DNA of 64,000 nucleotides from Burkholderiales bacterium (GCA_026005015.1 BPKG01000001.1:439501-503500), one strand, 5' to 3'. Counted from the stretch's first letter, positions 20,260-36,679 are shown. Numbers and translations are program-made. The notes: a model not told the origin generated them from the letters alone.

Positions 20260-21295
20260 ATGCATCCTGACTGGAAAGCCTACCTGGAATCCCAAGGCGC
20301 CCGCATGAGCGGGGATCGGGTCGCCGACTTCGGCGATCCGTCCGGAGAACGGGAAGCCACCGGGTGGAGTACGGTGATTGCCGATCTGTCCGGATACGGC
20401 CTGCTCCGGGTCTCGGGCCCAGATGCCCAGGCCTTTCTCCATGGGCAGCTCTCCAGCGACGTGCGGGGGCTGCCTGCCCACCGGGCCCAGCACAGCAGTT
20501 ACAACACCCCCAAAGGGAGGATGCTGGCTACTTTCCTCCTCTGGCGCATGGGCGAAGACTACGCCTTGCAGCTCGCCACGGAACTCGCCGAGCCCATCCG
20601 TCGGCGCCTCGCCTTGTTCATCCTCCGGGCCCAGGTGCAGATCGAGGACGTGAGCGACGCCCTGGTGCGCCTGGGGGTCGCGGGCCCCGAGGCCGGGCAG
20701 CTCCTCGCCGCCCGCTTCGGGAGCCTGCCGGAGGTGGATCTCGGTGTGGCCCAGGCCGAAGAGGCAACCCTCCTCCGGCTCGGGCCGCAACGCTTCGAGC
20801 TGGTGAGTCTCCCGGACCAGGCCCCAGGCCTATGGGAGCGCTTGAGGACGGCCGCCCGCCCCGTCGGCTTTTCCTGCTGGGAGTGGCTCGAGATCCAGGC
20901 CGGCATCCCCCGGGTGACCGCGGCCACCCAGGACCAGCTGGTGCCCCAGATGGCCAACCTGGACGCCCTGGGAGGGGTGAGCTTCCGCAAGGGCTGCTAC
21001 CCCCGGCCAGGAGATCGTCGCCCGCACCCATTACCTGGGGAAGCTCAAGCGGCGCCTTTACCTGGCCCATCTGGACGGGGAAGCCACCCCCGCGCCGGGA
21101 GATCCCCTCTACGGCCCGGAGACGGAGGGCCAGGCGAGCGGGATGGTGGTCAACGCCGCCCCGGCCCCCGGGGGAGGCCACGACCTTCTGGCGGTGGTCC
21201 AGCAGGGGTGCGTCCAGGCGGGAGAGGTGCGCTGGAAAACCCCCGACGGGCCCCGACTCGAGCTTCTGCCCCTGCCTTATCCGGTGCCCCAGTGA
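20260..21295 (+). pseudogene. ygfZ: Folate-binding Fe-S maturation protein YgfZ, frameshifted
   Basis: GcvT-like YgfZ uses tetrahydrofolate to help assemble or repair Fe-S enzymes. The N-terminal part (MHPDWKAYLESQGARMSG) reads on in frame to VSFRKGCYP. The frame then breaks exactly inside the invariant KGCYxGQE signature. Removing one C from the C5 run at 21000-21004 restores GQEIVARTHYLGKLKRRLY and an otherwise intact C-terminus, stopping at 21293-21295. The length is 3n+1, as expected for one extra base. The corrected protein is about 344 residues. The break is most simply a sequencing error; a genuine recent frameshift cannot be excluded. The downstream DUF4936 gene overlaps its stop as TGATG. 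Confidence 0.85.
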
Positions 21296-21576
21296 TGCTG
21301 GCTTATTACATCTACTACCGGGTCGATCCGGCCCAAGCGGCCGTGGCGGAAGCCCGGGTCCGGGAGCTACAGACGGCTCTGGACTGCCGCACGGGGGTGG
21401 CCGGGCGGCTGCTCAAGAAGCGGGATGAGCCCCACCTGTGGATGGAGGTCTACGAGGAAGTGGAGGACCCCGCTCGCTTCGAGGAAACCCTCGCCCAGCT
21501 CGTGGGGGAAAAGGGGCTGCGGAGCCTGCTCGCTCCCGGCGCCGAACGGCGGGTCGAGTGCTTTGTCATGGGTTAA
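21295..21576 (+). CDS. DUF4936 family protein
   Basis: 93 residues of unknown function. The sequence MLAYYIYYRVDPAQAAVAEA and later HLWMEVYEEVEDPARFEETL resemble a dimeric alpha-beta barrel (ferredoxin-like) fold. Small proteins of this family follow ygfZ in betaproteobacteria, and the ATG overlaps the ygfZ stop by one base, implying translational coupling. Function is not known; a connection to Fe-S or folate metabolism is only suggested by position. Confidence 0.7.
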   Translation: MLAYYIYYRVDPAQAAVAEARVRELQTALDCRTGVAGRLLKKRDEPHLWMEVYEEVEDPARFEETLAQLVGEKGLRSLLAPGAERRVECFVMG

Positions 21577-21590
21577 GCCCGGCCTCTGGC

Positions 21591-22356
21591 ATGTGCCTTG
21601 CCCTCCTCGCCCTCCATACGCATCCTCGCTACCGGTTGATCGTGGCGGCGAACCGGGACGAGTTCTACGATCGTTCCACGGCCCCCGCCGCCTTCTGGCC
21701 CGATCATCCCCAGGTCCTGGCCGGGCGCGACTTGGCGGAGGGCGGCACCTGGCTCGGCATCACCCGCACCGGCCGCTTCGCCCTGGTAACCAACTACCGG
21801 GAGGGAGGTGCCCGGCGTGAGGGAACTCCCTCCCGGGGCCGCCTGGTGAGCGACTTCCTGACCGGGGCCGAGGCCCCCGAGGCCTACGCCAGGCAGGTCG
21901 CGTCCCGCGCCGGCGAGTACAACGGCTACAACCTAATCGTGGGAGACGGGGCCGCGGTGGTGTACCAGTCCAACCGCGCCGAGGGAATACGGCGCCTGAC
22001 GGAGGGGGGTGTACGGCCTCAGCAACCATCTGCTGGATACACCCTGGCCCAAGGTCCGGCGCAGCAAGGAGACCCTGTTCGGGCTGCTGGAACAGGAAGG
22101 CCCGGCCCTCTTGGAAGGGCTCTTCCGGATGCTGGCGGATCATTCCCGCCCCGGCGACGGGGAGCTGCCCGAGACCGGCATCGGGCTCGAATGGGAGCGG
22201 CTGCTCTCGGCCGCCTTCATCGCTTCCGACACCTATGGCACCCGCTCCTCGAGCGTCGTGCTGGTGGGCCGGGACGGAACGGTTCAGTTCGTGGAGCGCA
22301 GCTTCGGGCCCCGCGGAGCGACGGGAAGCCAGGTAGCCTACGAGTTCACCCTGTAA
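21591..22356 (+). pseudogene. NRDE family (TANGO2-like) protein, frameshifted
   Basis: The family is named for the N-terminal NRDE motif, here VAANRDEFYDR at about 19-29. The N-terminus MCLALLALHTHPRY starts with the conserved Cys2, suggesting an Ntn-hydrolase-like fold. After GIRRLTEGGV the frame breaks. Deleting one G from the G6 run at 22004-22009 restores YGLSNHLLDTPWPKV, a conserved family motif, through to EFTL. The length is 3n+1. Corrected length is about 254 residues. Eukaryotic TANGO2 is linked to heme and lipid handling, but bacterial function is unknown. The frameshift is probably a sequence error. Confidence 0.8.
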
Positions 22357-22383
22357 CCGCCTGCCCCGCCGCCCCCCTTCCCC

Positions 22384-23919
22384 ATGCCGATCCGCAGCCG
22401 CTGGGACGATCAAGAGGCCGCCCGGTTTTCCGGAGCGCTGGGAAGCCGCATCTACACGTCCCGGTTACTGGGCCAGGATCCCACCCTGGTCCTGCACGGG
22501 GGCGGCAACACCTCGGTCAAGGTGGAAGAACAGGGTCGCCGGGTGCTCTACGTGAAGGGCAGCGGTGCGGACCTCTCCCGGGTGGACGAGGGAGCCTTCG
22601 TGCCGGTGGATCTGGACCGGGTCCTCCCGCTCCTCGAGCGCGAGGCCCTCGACAACGAGGAGATGCTGGCGCGGCTCAAGGATGCGGTGCTTTCCCCCGG
22701 CGCCCCGGCCCCCTCCATCGAGACCCTGCTCCATGGGGCGCTTCCCTTTCCCTACGTGGAGCATACCCATGCCGACAGCATCCTGGCGGTGGCCAACGTG
22801 GCCGCGGCCGACCGGGTGTTGAAAGAGGTGTACGGGGATCTGGCGCCGGTGGTGCCCTACCGCCACTCCGGCTTCGAGCTGGCCAAGGCCTGCGCCGAGG
22901 TGTTCCGCCGACAGGCGACGCCCCGCACCATCGGCCTGATCCTCCAGTTCCACGGCGCGGTGGCCTTCGGCCCCTCCGCCCGGGAATCCTATGAGAATAT
23001 GATTGCCCTGGCGGCCCGGGCGGAAGACTATCTCGCCGCCCACGGCGCCTGGGACCTGCCCGAAGCGGCAGCGCCCCCCTTGGACCGGGAAGCGGTCGCC
23101 CGGCTGCGCCGGGACATCTCCCGCGCGGCGGGTTTTCCCCTCATCCTCAAGCTGGTCCGGGAGCCGGTGGCCATGGCCTTCGCCCGGCGCGCGGACCTGG
23201 AAACCGTGTCCCAGCAGGGCCCGCCCACGCCCCAGCACGCCATTTTCACCCGGCGCCTGCCCCTCCTCGGGCGGGACGGGGCCTCCTATACCCGAGCCTA
23301 CGCCGAGTACCTGACCCGCTACCTGGGCGCCGAGCAGGCCCGAACCCTGGATCCTTCGCCCCGGGTGGTCCTGGATCCCGAGCTGGGACTGGCCGCCCTG
23401 GGCGTCGATGCCCGCTACGCCGCCGTCGCGGCGGAAGTGTATCTCCATGACATCGCCATCATCACCCGCGCTTCTGCCCACGACGCGTACCGGGCGGCGC
23501 CGCCCCAGTTCATAGCGTGGGCAGAGCTCGCCTACGGAGGGTTTGAGCAGCGGCTGCGACGGGAGGCGGCGGGCGAGCGCCCGCTCCTGGGCCAGGTCGC
23601 CCTGGTGACCCCGGGCGCCGACCGCCACGACCCCGGCCTCGTTCCTCGGCTGCTGGCGCTGGGCGCGGCCGTGGTGCGCGTCGTCGCTTCGGCTTCCGAT
23701 TGCCGCGGGGGCGGGGACCCGGCGCTCCTGGAAGCGCCCCTCGGAGGTGCGGCTGCCGAGGATCGGGAGCAGGTCGTGGAGGCCACCGTCCTCGCTTTCG
23801 GCGGCCTTGACCTGCTGTGCGCCGTAGGGGATCGGGAAGCCTGGTACCCAGCCTGCCGCCCGATCCTCGCCCACTCCCCCGTGGCCGGGGCTCTGGAGCG
23901 GGCCGGCATCGCCTTCTGA
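22384..23919 (+). CDS. Class II aldolase/adducin protein with a decayed C-terminal dehydrogenase-like tail
   Basis: 511 residues. The N-terminal 380 residues form a RhaD-type class II aldolase: HGGGNTSVK at 38-46, YVEHTHADSI with zinc ligands His127 and His129, and LQFHGAVAFG with a third His near 188. Homologues of about 680-700 residues carry a C-terminal short-chain dehydrogenase. Here the tail begins VALVTPGADRHDPGLVPRLL, a degenerate nucleotide-binding start, and ends after about 115 residues with no TGxxxGIG and no YxxxK, so dehydrogenase activity is unlikely. Aldolase activity is possible, substrate unknown. It ends 26 bases before the uvrB stop (convergent). Confidence 0.75.
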   Translation: MPIRSRWDDQEAARFSGALGSRIYTSRLLGQDPTLVLHGGGNTSVKVEEQGRRVLYVKGSGADLSRVDEGAFVPVDLDRVLPLLEREALDNEEMLARLKDAVLSPGAPAPSIETLLHGALPFPYVEHTHADSILAVANVAAADRVLKEVYGDLAPVVPYRHSGFELAKACAEVFRRQATPRTIGLILQFHGAVAFGPSARESYENMIALAARAEDYLAAHGAWDLPEAAAPPLDREAVARLRRDISRAAGFPLILKLVREPVAMAFARRADLETVSQQGPPTPQHAIFTRRLPLLGRDGASYTRAYAEYLTRYLGAEQARTLDPSPRVVLDPELGLAALGVDARYAAVAAEVYLHDIAIITRASAHDAYRAAPPQFIAWAELAYGGFEQRLRREAAGERPLLGQVALVTPGADRHDPGLVPRLLALGAAVVRVVASASDCRGGGDPALLEAPLGGAAAEDREQVVEATVLAFGGLDLLCAVGDREAWYPACRPILAHSPVAGALERAGIAF

Positions 23920-23944
23920 GCGAAGGGGCCAGGGAAAGGGAAAG

Positions 23945-26014
23945 CTACCCCTGGTCGAAACCGACGAATAGCCGGTTCTTGAGGCTGTGCAGCAGGTCTC
24001 GGAGCTGGGCGGCCCGCTCGAACTCCAGGTTCTTCGCCGCCTCCAGCATCTCCTTTTCCACCCGCTTGATCTCTTTCGCGTACTGCTCTTCGGACAGGAT
24101 GCGGTAGCCGGCCCGGACCTCGGCTGCCTTGAGCAACGGCTTCGCGCTTTCCGGCTCGTAGATGCCGTCGATCAGGTCCTTGATACGTTTCGAGACGCTC
24201 CTCGGGACGATCCCGTGCTGGGCGTTGAAAGCTAGCTGCTTGCGCCGCCGGCGCTCGGTCTCCTCGATCGCCCGCCGCATGGAATCGGTGACCGTGTCCG
24301 CGTACATGATGGCGGTGCCGTTCACATGGCGCGCCGCCCGGCCGATGGTCTGGATCAGGGAGCGCTCGGAGCGCAGGAAGCCCTCCTTGTCCGCGTCCAG
24401 GATGGCCACCAGGGACACCTCCGGAATGTCGAGCCCTTCCCGCAGTAGGTTGATCCCCACCAGCACGTCGAATTTCCCGAGGCGCAGATCCCGGATGATC
24501 TCCACCCGCTCCACCGTGTCGATGTCGGAGTGGAGATAACGCACCCTGATGCCGTGCTCGGAGAAGTATTCCGTCAGGTCCTCGGCCATGCGCTTGGTGA
24601 GGGTGGTCACCAGCACCCGCTCTCCGCGGCCGACCCGCAGATGGATCTCCGACATGAGATCGTCCACCTGGGTCGAAGCGGGCCGCACTTCCACGGCCGG
24701 GTCCACCAGCCCCGTGGGCCGCACCACCTGCTCCACGATCTGGGCCGAGCGCTCCCGCTCGTACTCCGCAGGGGTGGCGGAGACGAAGATGGTCTGGCGC
24801 ATCATCCGTTCGAACTCGTCGAACCGCAGCGGCCGGTTGTCCAAGGCGCTGGGCAGCCGAAAGCCGTACTCCACCAGGTTTTCCTTGCGCGAGCGGTCGC
24901 CCCGGTACATGCCTCCGAGCTGGGGAATGGTCACGTGGCTCTCATCGATGAACATGACCGCGTTGGTCGGCAGGTAATCGATCAGGGTGGGGGGCGGCTC
25001 TCCGGGCGCGCGGCCGGAGAGATGGCGCGAATAGTTCTCGATGCCCTTGCAGAAGCCCAGCTCGTTCAGCATCTCCAGGTCGAAACGGGTGCGTTGCTCG
25101 ATGCGCTGGGCCTCCACCAGGCGGCCGGCCTTCTGGAAGAATTCGATCCGCTCGGCCAGCTCCTGCTTGATCGCCTCGATCGCCCTCAAGGTGGTGCCGC
25201 GGGGAGTGACGTAATGGCTCGAAGGATAGACCGTAAACCGCCCCACCCTCTGCAGGGTCCGCCCGGTGAGGGGATCAAAGAGGTGGAGCTCTTCCACCTC
25301 GTCGTCGAACAAGCTTACCCGGAGCGCTGTCTCCGAGTGCTCCGCGGGGAAGATGTCGATTACGTCCCCGCGCACGCGGAAGGTACCCCGGCGGAAGTCC
25401 AGGTCGTTGCGCTGGTACTGCATGTCCGTCAGGCGCTTGATGATGTCCCGCTGGGAGATCCGTTCCCGCTCCCGCAGGTGCAGGATCATGCCGTGGTAGT
25501 CCACGGGGTCGCCGATCCCGTAGATGGCGGACACGGTGGCCACGATCACGCAGTCGTCCCGCTCCAGCAGGGACTTGGTGGCCGACAGCCGCATCTGCTC
25601 GATGTGCTCGTTGATGCTGGAATCCTTCTCGATGTAGAGATCCCGGGAAGGGACGTAGGCTTCCGGCTGGTAGTAGTCATAGTAGGAGACGAAATACTCC
25701 ACCGCGTTCTCCGGGAAGAACTCCCGCATCTCGGCGTACAGCTGGGCGGCCAAGGTCTTGTTGGGGGCCAGGATGAAGGCCGGTCGGCCCAGGCGGGCGA
25801 TGACGTTGGCCATGGTGTAGGTCTTGCCCGAGCCCGTGACGCCCAGCAGCGTCTGGTACATCAGTCCGTCGCGCACGCCCTCCACCAGTTGGGCGATGGC
25901 CTGGGGCTGGTCGCCCGCCGGCGGAAACGGCTGGTGGAGCCGGAAAGGGCTCCCGGGAAAAGTTTCCACCCGAGGGGCCGGACGGGCGGCCGGGGGAGGC
26001 GCGAGACGTGCCAT
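23945..26014 (-). CDS. uvrB: Excinuclease ABC subunit B
   Basis: 689 residues. UvrB is the damage-verifying helicase of nucleotide-excision repair. Walker A is [10 protein letters not shown], the beta-hairpin region [13 protein letters not shown], and the DEAD-like box FIDESHVT. Helicase motif VI is [10 protein letters not shown], and the C-terminal UvrC-binding region contains [16 protein letters not shown]. The ATG at 26014 gives MARLAPP, 24 residues before FRLHQP, the usual family spacing. An in-frame GTG at 26110 has a better AAGG ribosome-binding site and would add 32 residues. A uvrC-like start lies at the far left of the window. Confidence 0.96.
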   Translation of the reverse strand: MARLAPPPAARPAPRVETFPGSPFRLHQPFPPAGDQPQAIAQLVEGVRDGLMYQTLLGVTGSGKTYTMANVIARLGRPAFILAPNKTLAAQLYAEMREFFPENAVEYFVSYYDYYQPEAYVPSRDLYIEKDSSINEHIEQMRLSATKSLLERDDCVIVATVSAIYGIGDPVDYHGMILHLRERERISQRDIIKRLTDMQYQRNDLDFRRGTFRVRGDVIDIFPAEHSETALRVSLFDDEVEELHLFDPLTGRTLQRVGRFTVYPSSHYVTPRGTTLRAIEAIKQELAERIEFFQKAGRLVEAQRIEQRTRFDLEMLNELGFCKGIENYSRHLSGRAPGEPPPTLIDYLPTNAVMFIDESHVTIPQLGGMYRGDRSRKENLVEYGFRLPSALDNRPLRFDEFERMMRQTIFVSATPAEYERERSAQIVEQVVRPTGLVDPAVEVRPASTQVDDLMSEIHLRVGRGERVLVTTLTKRMAEDLTEYFSEHGIRVRYLHSDIDTVERVEIIRDLRLGKFDVLVGINLLREGLDIPEVSLVAILDADKEGFLRSERSLIQTIGRAARHVNGTAIMYADTVTDSMRRAIEETERRRRKQLAFNAQHGIVPRSVSKRIKDLIDGIYEPESAKPLLKAAEVRAGYRILSEEQYAKEIKRVEKEMLEAAKNLEFERAAQLRDLLHSLKNRLFVGFDQG

Positions 26015-26166
26015 TCGATGGACGAAGCTCGGTCGATATCGGTCCAGGTGAAGGCTTAGATTCTCCCACACTGCGTCGGATTCCCGCCATGCTTGCCCCG
26101 CTTTATTCACCGTGCAGCCTTATCGAGGTAAACTAATAATTTTTGCCCTTCTGCCCGAGCCGATCC

Positions 26167-27372
26167 ATGCGCCCTTCTTTGTTTGCCGGCGTCCCCATGG
26201 CGCCCCGCGACCCCATCCTCGGCTTGAACGAGCTCTTCAACGGCGATAAGAACCCGGCCAAGGTCAACCTGGGGGTCGGGGTTTATTGCGACGACACCGG
26301 CCAGGTGCCCCTGCTAGAGTGCGTGCGCCTCGCGGAACGCCAGGTGGTGGAACAGGCGGCTCCGCGCAACTACCTTCCCATCGACGGCCTGCCCGCCTAC
26401 GACCGCGCGGCCCAGACCCTGCTCTTCGGCGCCGACTCGAGCACCGTCGCGGACGGCCGGGTGGTGACCCTCCAGGCCCTGGGGGGCACGGGCGCCCTGA
26501 AGATCGGGGCCGACTTCCTGCGCCGGCTGCTCCCCGGCGCCCAGGTGTGGATCAGCGATCCCAGTTGGGAAAACCACCGGGCTCTGTTCGAGGGGGCAGG
26601 ATTCACGGTGAATGCCTACCCCTACTACGATCCGGCGACCCATGGAGTGGATTTCCCCGGAATGATGAAGCCCTTCCACGACATGCCGGCCCAGTCCATC
26701 GTGGTACTCCATGCCTGCTGCCACAATCCGACCGGTGTGGACTTGACCCCCGGCCAGTGGGAGGAAGTGATCGCCACCGTGCGGCGCCGGGACCTGGTGC
26801 CCTTCCTGGACATCGCTTACCAGGGATTCGGCGACGGGCTGGACGCGGACGCCCAGGCGGTGCGGCGTTTCGCCGAGACCGAGGGTCCTTTGTTCGTTTC
26901 CAGCTCCTTCTCCAAGTCGTTTTCCCTGTACGGCGAGCGGGTGGGCGCCTTGAGCGTGGCGACCAGCGGGGCCGACGAAGCCGCCCGGGTCTTAAGCCAG
27001 TTGAAGCGCGTCGTGCGCACCAACTACTCGAATCCCCCCACCCACGGCGGAAAGATCGTCGCCGGGGTGCTCACCTCCCCCGATCTGCGGGCGCTGTGGG
27101 AGCAGGAGCTCGGCCAGATGCGGGAGCGCATCCGCACGATGCGAAACCAGTTGGTGGAGAAGATCCACGCCCGGGTCCCGGGGGCGGACTTCAGCTTCGT
27201 CGCGCGCCAGCGGGGCATGTTCTCCTATTCCGGCCTTTCCAAGGAGGCGGTCCACCGGCTGCGGGACGAATTCTCCATCTACGCCGTGGATACCGGCCGC
27301 ATCTGCGTCGCGGCGCTCAACTCTCGCAACATCGACTACGTGGCGGACGCAATCGCCAAGGTCATCCGGTAG
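26167..27372 (+). CDS. Aromatic/aspartate aminotransferase (class I, Ia subgroup)
   Basis: 401 residues, PLP-dependent. It resembles AspC/TyrB, transferring the amino group between aspartate or aromatic amino acids and 2-oxoglutarate. The start MRPSLFAGVPMAPRDPILGL matches the family. NPTGVD lies at 187-192, DIAYQGFG at 215-222 and the PLP lysine Lys250 in SSSFSKSFSLYGERVG. The C-terminal substrate-arginine region is RICVAALN. It is divergent from uvrB with about 150 bases between, and the next ATG, MAPRDP at 26197, is an alternative start. Substrate preference cannot be set from sequence. Confidence 0.93.
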   Translation: MRPSLFAGVPMAPRDPILGLNELFNGDKNPAKVNLGVGVYCDDTGQVPLLECVRLAERQVVEQAAPRNYLPIDGLPAYDRAAQTLLFGADSSTVADGRVVTLQALGGTGALKIGADFLRRLLPGAQVWISDPSWENHRALFEGAGFTVNAYPYYDPATHGVDFPGMMKPFHDMPAQSIVVLHACCHNPTGVDLTPGQWEEVIATVRRRDLVPFLDIAYQGFGDGLDADAQAVRRFAETEGPLFVSSSFSKSFSLYGERVGALSVATSGADEAARVLSQLKRVVRTNYSNPPTHGGKIVAGVLTSPDLRALWEQELGQMRERIRTMRNQLVEKIHARVPGADFSFVARQRGMFSYSGLSKEAVHRLRDEFSIYAVDTGRICVAALNSRNIDYVADAIAKVIR

Positions 27373-27400
27373 ATCCCCGGCTGCCCGCTGCAGGCCGGGG

Positions 27401-27429
27401 TTGCCCGGGCCTGATAGAGACCGTAAAAT
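27401..27429 (+). promoter_or_regulatory. Sigma-70 promoter of tRNA-Asn
   Basis: TTGCCC at 27401-27406 and TAAAAT at 27424-27429 are separated by exactly 17 bases. The -10 box ends 15 bases before the mature tRNA 5' end, a typical distance for a tRNA gene with a short leader. Confidence 0.75.
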
Positions 27430-27444
27430 TTCGGCCTTCTCGCT

Positions 27445-27520
27445 TCCCCGATAGCTCAGCCGGTAGAGCAACGGACTGTTAATCCGCGGGTCGCAGGTTC
27501 GAGTCCTGCTCGGGGAGCCA
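27445..27520 (+). tRNA. tRNA-Asn (anticodon GTT)
   Basis: 76 bases with an encoded CCA end. The acceptor stem TCCCCGA pairs fully with TCGGGGA and is followed by discriminator G and CCA. The D-loop contains AGCTCAGCCGGTAGAGC, the anticodon loop is CTGTTAA with anticodon GTT, and the T-arm is GGTTCGAGTCC. It decodes AAC and AAU. It has its own promoter. It is followed by a gene-poor stretch that may hold a fragment of another gene. Confidence 0.97.
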
Positions 27521-27974
27521 TGATCAACTCCACGGCGTTGCGCACGGCGTCCTCGAAGTCGGTCGATTCAAAGAGCGCCACCGCTGCCGCGGGGATCGTC
27601 CTCTTACTCATCACCCGCACCGGCGAACCGGCGTTCCTCGTTCTGTATTCGATCCTGGCCCTGGTCTTTCTGGCGGGGGCGACTGGGCCTATGAAAAGGC
27701 GCCGCAAACCCCCTATGGGACCTGGGCCGGCAGGGCGGCTCGCGCCGGTGCTCGTCATGCCCGTGGCCCTCGTATTGATCGTACTGGGGCTCTTTTCCCG
27801 CAATGTGACGGCGATGGGCGGCGAACGGCTGGTTCGTTCGGGGCTCCTGCACTGCCCTAAACCGGGTCCCAACTGAAGTCTTGCCTCAGGCGGCGAATGC
27901 CGTCGATTTGAATTCCGTCAGCTTGCGCAAGGGCCCGTGGCACCCCTGGGCGGCGCTGAACGGTAACGATCCCG
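27521..27974. other. Gene-poor stretch after tRNA-Asn
   Basis: No confident gene is seen in these 454 bases. The first 70 bases carry the DraG-like remnant on the minus strand. A plus-strand frame (about 27520-27876) would encode two hydrophobic stretches (about LVLYSILALVFLAGA and LVMPVALVLIVLGLF) separated by a basic loop, but it lacks a ribosome-binding site and recognisable homology. No tRNA, repeat or terminator stands out. An apparent minus-strand protein running through the tRNA is an artefact of tRNA antisense reading. Confidence 0.5.
27525..27593 (-). pseudogene. Possible ADP-ribosylglycohydrolase (DraG family) fragment
   Basis: On the minus strand the segment reads PAAAVALFESTDFEDAVRNA then VEL. 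This resembles the conserved FEDAxRNAVSLGGD region of ADP-ribosylglycohydrolases, but the GGDSDT metal site that should follow is missing because the tRNA-Asn gene begins there. Only about 23 residues match, with no recognisable domain beyond them. It is likely a remnant rather than a functional gene. Confidence 0.3.
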
Positions 27975-28297
27975 CTACCGGGGCTCGCCTGCCGGCGAAG
28001 GGGCAGGAATCGAAACTGCGCTCCGGGATGGATCCACCACTTGGAAGAAGATTTCGTCCTGGCGGATCATTCCCAGCTCGGCCCGGGCCCGTTCCTCCAC
28101 CGCCTCCAGGCCCTGCTTGAGGTCGCGGACTTCCGCATCCAGGACAGCGTTGCGCTGCCGCAACCGCTCGTTCGACGCCCGAGCCTCTTCGAGTTGCTTG
28201 TTGAGCTCCCACACCCTCGACCAGCTGCCCTTTCCGAACCATAAGGGGTATTGAATCAACACGATCAGGGCCGCCAGCACGAGAGCGAGGAGTCGCA

Positions 28298-28298
<1 letters not shown>
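27975..28298 (-). CDS. ftsB: Cell division protein FtsB
   Basis: 107 residues. FtsB is a bitopic divisome protein that links FtsL and FtsQ and helps activate septal peptidoglycan synthesis. An N-terminal membrane segment (about 4-21) is followed by a coiled coil (about 25-75, with [25 protein letters not shown]) and the conserved [15 protein letters not shown]. The ATG at 28298 overlaps the eno stop by one base (TGATG), the conserved eno-ftsB arrangement. A GTG one codon earlier is possible. Confidence 0.9.
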
Positions 28299-32446
<4,148 letters not shown>

Positions 32447-32558
32447 CTATGATAGCTCAAAACGCCTGGGGACAACAGCTTGCGAGCGCGCGTCTCCTGC
32501 GGACTGGCGCATCCTTGCAGGGACTTTCGGCCGCCGAGATCCCGGGAACGGCGGCCTT

Positions 32559-34957
<2,399 letters not shown>

Positions 34958-34984
34958 TTCCCGGCCTCGTCGCGCACTGAATTG

Positions 34985-35006
34985 TAATCGCAACAAAAAG
35001 CGATTA
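34985..35006. promoter_or_regulatory. Inverted repeat between ppsA and ppsR
   Basis: TAATCGC and GCGATTA are perfect 7-base arms around an 8-base A-rich spacer. They lie 28 bases upstream of the ppsA start and 58 upstream of ppsR. The site could be an operator for a regulator of the divergent pair or a hairpin in the ppsA leader. No matching regulator is identified. Confidence 0.35.
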
Positions 35007-35063
35007 TTTTAACCGGTCACCACGGTTCCCGCAGCCGGACCGTTCCTTTTTATAGGTCGTTCC

Positions 35064-35883
35064 ATGAGGCGCACGGCGTTCTTCGTCTCCGACCGCACCG
35101 GCATCACCGCCGAGATGCTGGGCCACAGCCTGCTCACCCAGTTCGAGACGGTCAAGTTCAACGAGCGCACTCTGCCCTACGTGGACACGGTCGAAAAGGC
35201 CCGGTCGGCGGTGGAGCAGATCAACCGAGGCCGCCGAGCAGGACGGTGCCCGCCCCTTGGTCTTCAGCACCCTGGTAAACCCCGAGATCAACCGCATCGT
35301 GGCCCAGGCCAACGCCTTGGTGCTGGACTGCATGGACGTGTTCATCACCCCCATGGAGCAAGAGCTGGGGGTGAAGTCGAGCCACACGGTGGGCCGCTCC
35401 CACAGCGCCCGGGACGTGGTGGACTACCATCGCCGGATCGAAGCGGTGAATTTCGCCCTGGCCCACGACGACGGGGTGTCCACCCGGGACCTGCACCAGG
35501 CGGACGTGGTGTTGATCGGGGTCTCGCGCAGCGGCAAGACGCCCACCACCCTCTACCTGGCGCTGCAGTTCGGCGTCTGGGCGGCCAACTACCCGTTGAC
35601 CCCCGAGGACTTCGGTTCCATGCGCCTGCCGGCGCCCCTCGCCTCTTACCGCAGCAAGCTCTTCGGTCTCACCATCAATCCGGAGCGGCTGCACCTGATT
35701 CGCAGCGAGCGGCGCCCGGGCAGCAAGTACGCCGATCTCGCCAACTGCGAATTCGAGGTGCGGGAAGCGGAGGCCCTCATGCGCCAGGAAGGGGTACCCT
35801 ACATCGACGCCACGTCCATGTCGGTGGAGGAGATGGCCACCACCATCCTGCACCAGGCCAATCTCACCCGCCATATCTACTAA
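35064..35883 (+). pseudogene. ppsR: Phosphoenolpyruvate synthase regulatory protein (PSRP, DUF299), frameshifted
   Basis: PpsR is an ADP-dependent kinase and phosphorylase that switches PpsA off and on. The N-terminus [20 protein letters not shown] is typical. The frame breaks after EQINR; removing one base near 35229-35230 restores [20 protein letters not shown] and everything after. The P-loop [15 protein letters not shown] and the C-terminal [11 protein letters not shown] follow. The length is 3n+1, and the corrected protein is about 272 residues. It is divergent from its target ppsA, the usual arrangement. The break is probably a sequence error. Confidence 0.9.
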
Positions 35884-36679
35884 GGCGCTCAACCGCCTGC
35901 AGCTGCCGCACCCGCTCGTACAGGCACACGGCCGCCGCGGCCGCGGCGTTGAGGGATTCCATGCCTCCGGGCATGGGGAGCCGGACCACCGCGTGGGCCG
36001 TCTCGCGTAAGCGCCGCGAGACCCCCGTCCCTTCGTTGCCGATGACGAAGGCGGTGGGACCGGTGAGGTCCAGATCGAAAAGGCTTAAGCGGGCGTCGGC
36101 GCTGGTGGCGATCACCTGGCCGGGAAACGAGCGTGCCGCCTCCAGCAAATCCGCCCGCTCCCGTATGGGCAGCAGGAAATGGGCGCCCATGGCGGCCCGC
36201 AACACCTTGAGGGACCAAGGATCGGCGCAACCGGGCGACAGCGCCGCCAAGTCCACGCCCGCCGCCGCGGCGGTGCGGAAGATGGAGCCCACGTTGCCCG
36301 GGTCCTGAAGGTCTTCCAGCAGGAGCAGGAAGCCGGGGGGATCCCGCCGCAGGCGCGGTCGGGGAGGCGCTGCGACGGCGAGCACGCCGGGGGGCGCCGC
36401 CAGATCGGAGAGCTGGGCGCACAGGGCGTCGGAGAGGAAGAGGATGCGATCGGCCGGCACCGCCCGCAAGCACGCGGCCATTTCGGGCGCCTGCGCCTTC
36501 GATTCGGCGATCGCCACCAGGTCGGGAAGCGCTCCCCGGGCGAGCAGCTCCTGCACCAGGCGCACGCCCTCCAGCACGATGCGCTCCGTTTCCCGGCGCT
36601 GGCGGCCGGAGTCGATGAGCTTCGCCAGGCGCTTGAAGGCGGGATTATCCCTGGAGCGGACGACCCGGCTTGGCGGCAT
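35864..36679 (-). CDS. TrmH/SpoU family RNA 2'-O-methyltransferase
   Basis: 271 residues. An N-terminal substrate-binding domain ([20 protein letters not shown]) precedes the SPOUT methyltransferase domain. The SPOUT motifs are [17 protein letters not shown] (motif 1), [12 protein letters not shown] (motif 2) and [18 protein letters not shown] (motif 3), forming the trefoil knot that binds AdoMet. This is the TsnR/YsgA-like group acting on rRNA, or possibly tRNA; the target nucleotide is not known. It starts one base after the senA stop codon (TGA then ATG) and overlaps the convergent ppsR end by 20 bases. Confidence 0.88.
   Translation of the reverse strand: MPPSRVVRSRDNPAFKRLAKLIDSGRQRRETERIVLEGVRLVQELLARGALPDLVAIAESKAQAPEMAACLRAVPADRILFLSDALCAQLSDLAAPPGVLAVAAPPRPRLRRDPPGFLLLLEDLQDPGNVGSIFRTAAAAGVDLAALSPGCADPWSLKVLRAAMGAHFLLPIRERADLLEAARSFPGQVIATSADARLSLFDLDLTGPTAFVIGNEGTGVSRRLRETAHAVVRLPMPGGMESLNAAAAAAVCLYERVRQLQAVERLSRYGG

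Noticed and set aside
24530-26059. Long plus-strand frame opposite uvrB
   Set aside because: GC-rich genomes open long frames opposite real genes; composition and lack of motifs show it is a shadow.
27456-27872. A minus-strand protein ending RAGLEPATRGLTVRCS
   Set aside because: That string is the well-known translation of the antisense of a tRNA gene; the frame passes through tRNA-Asn.
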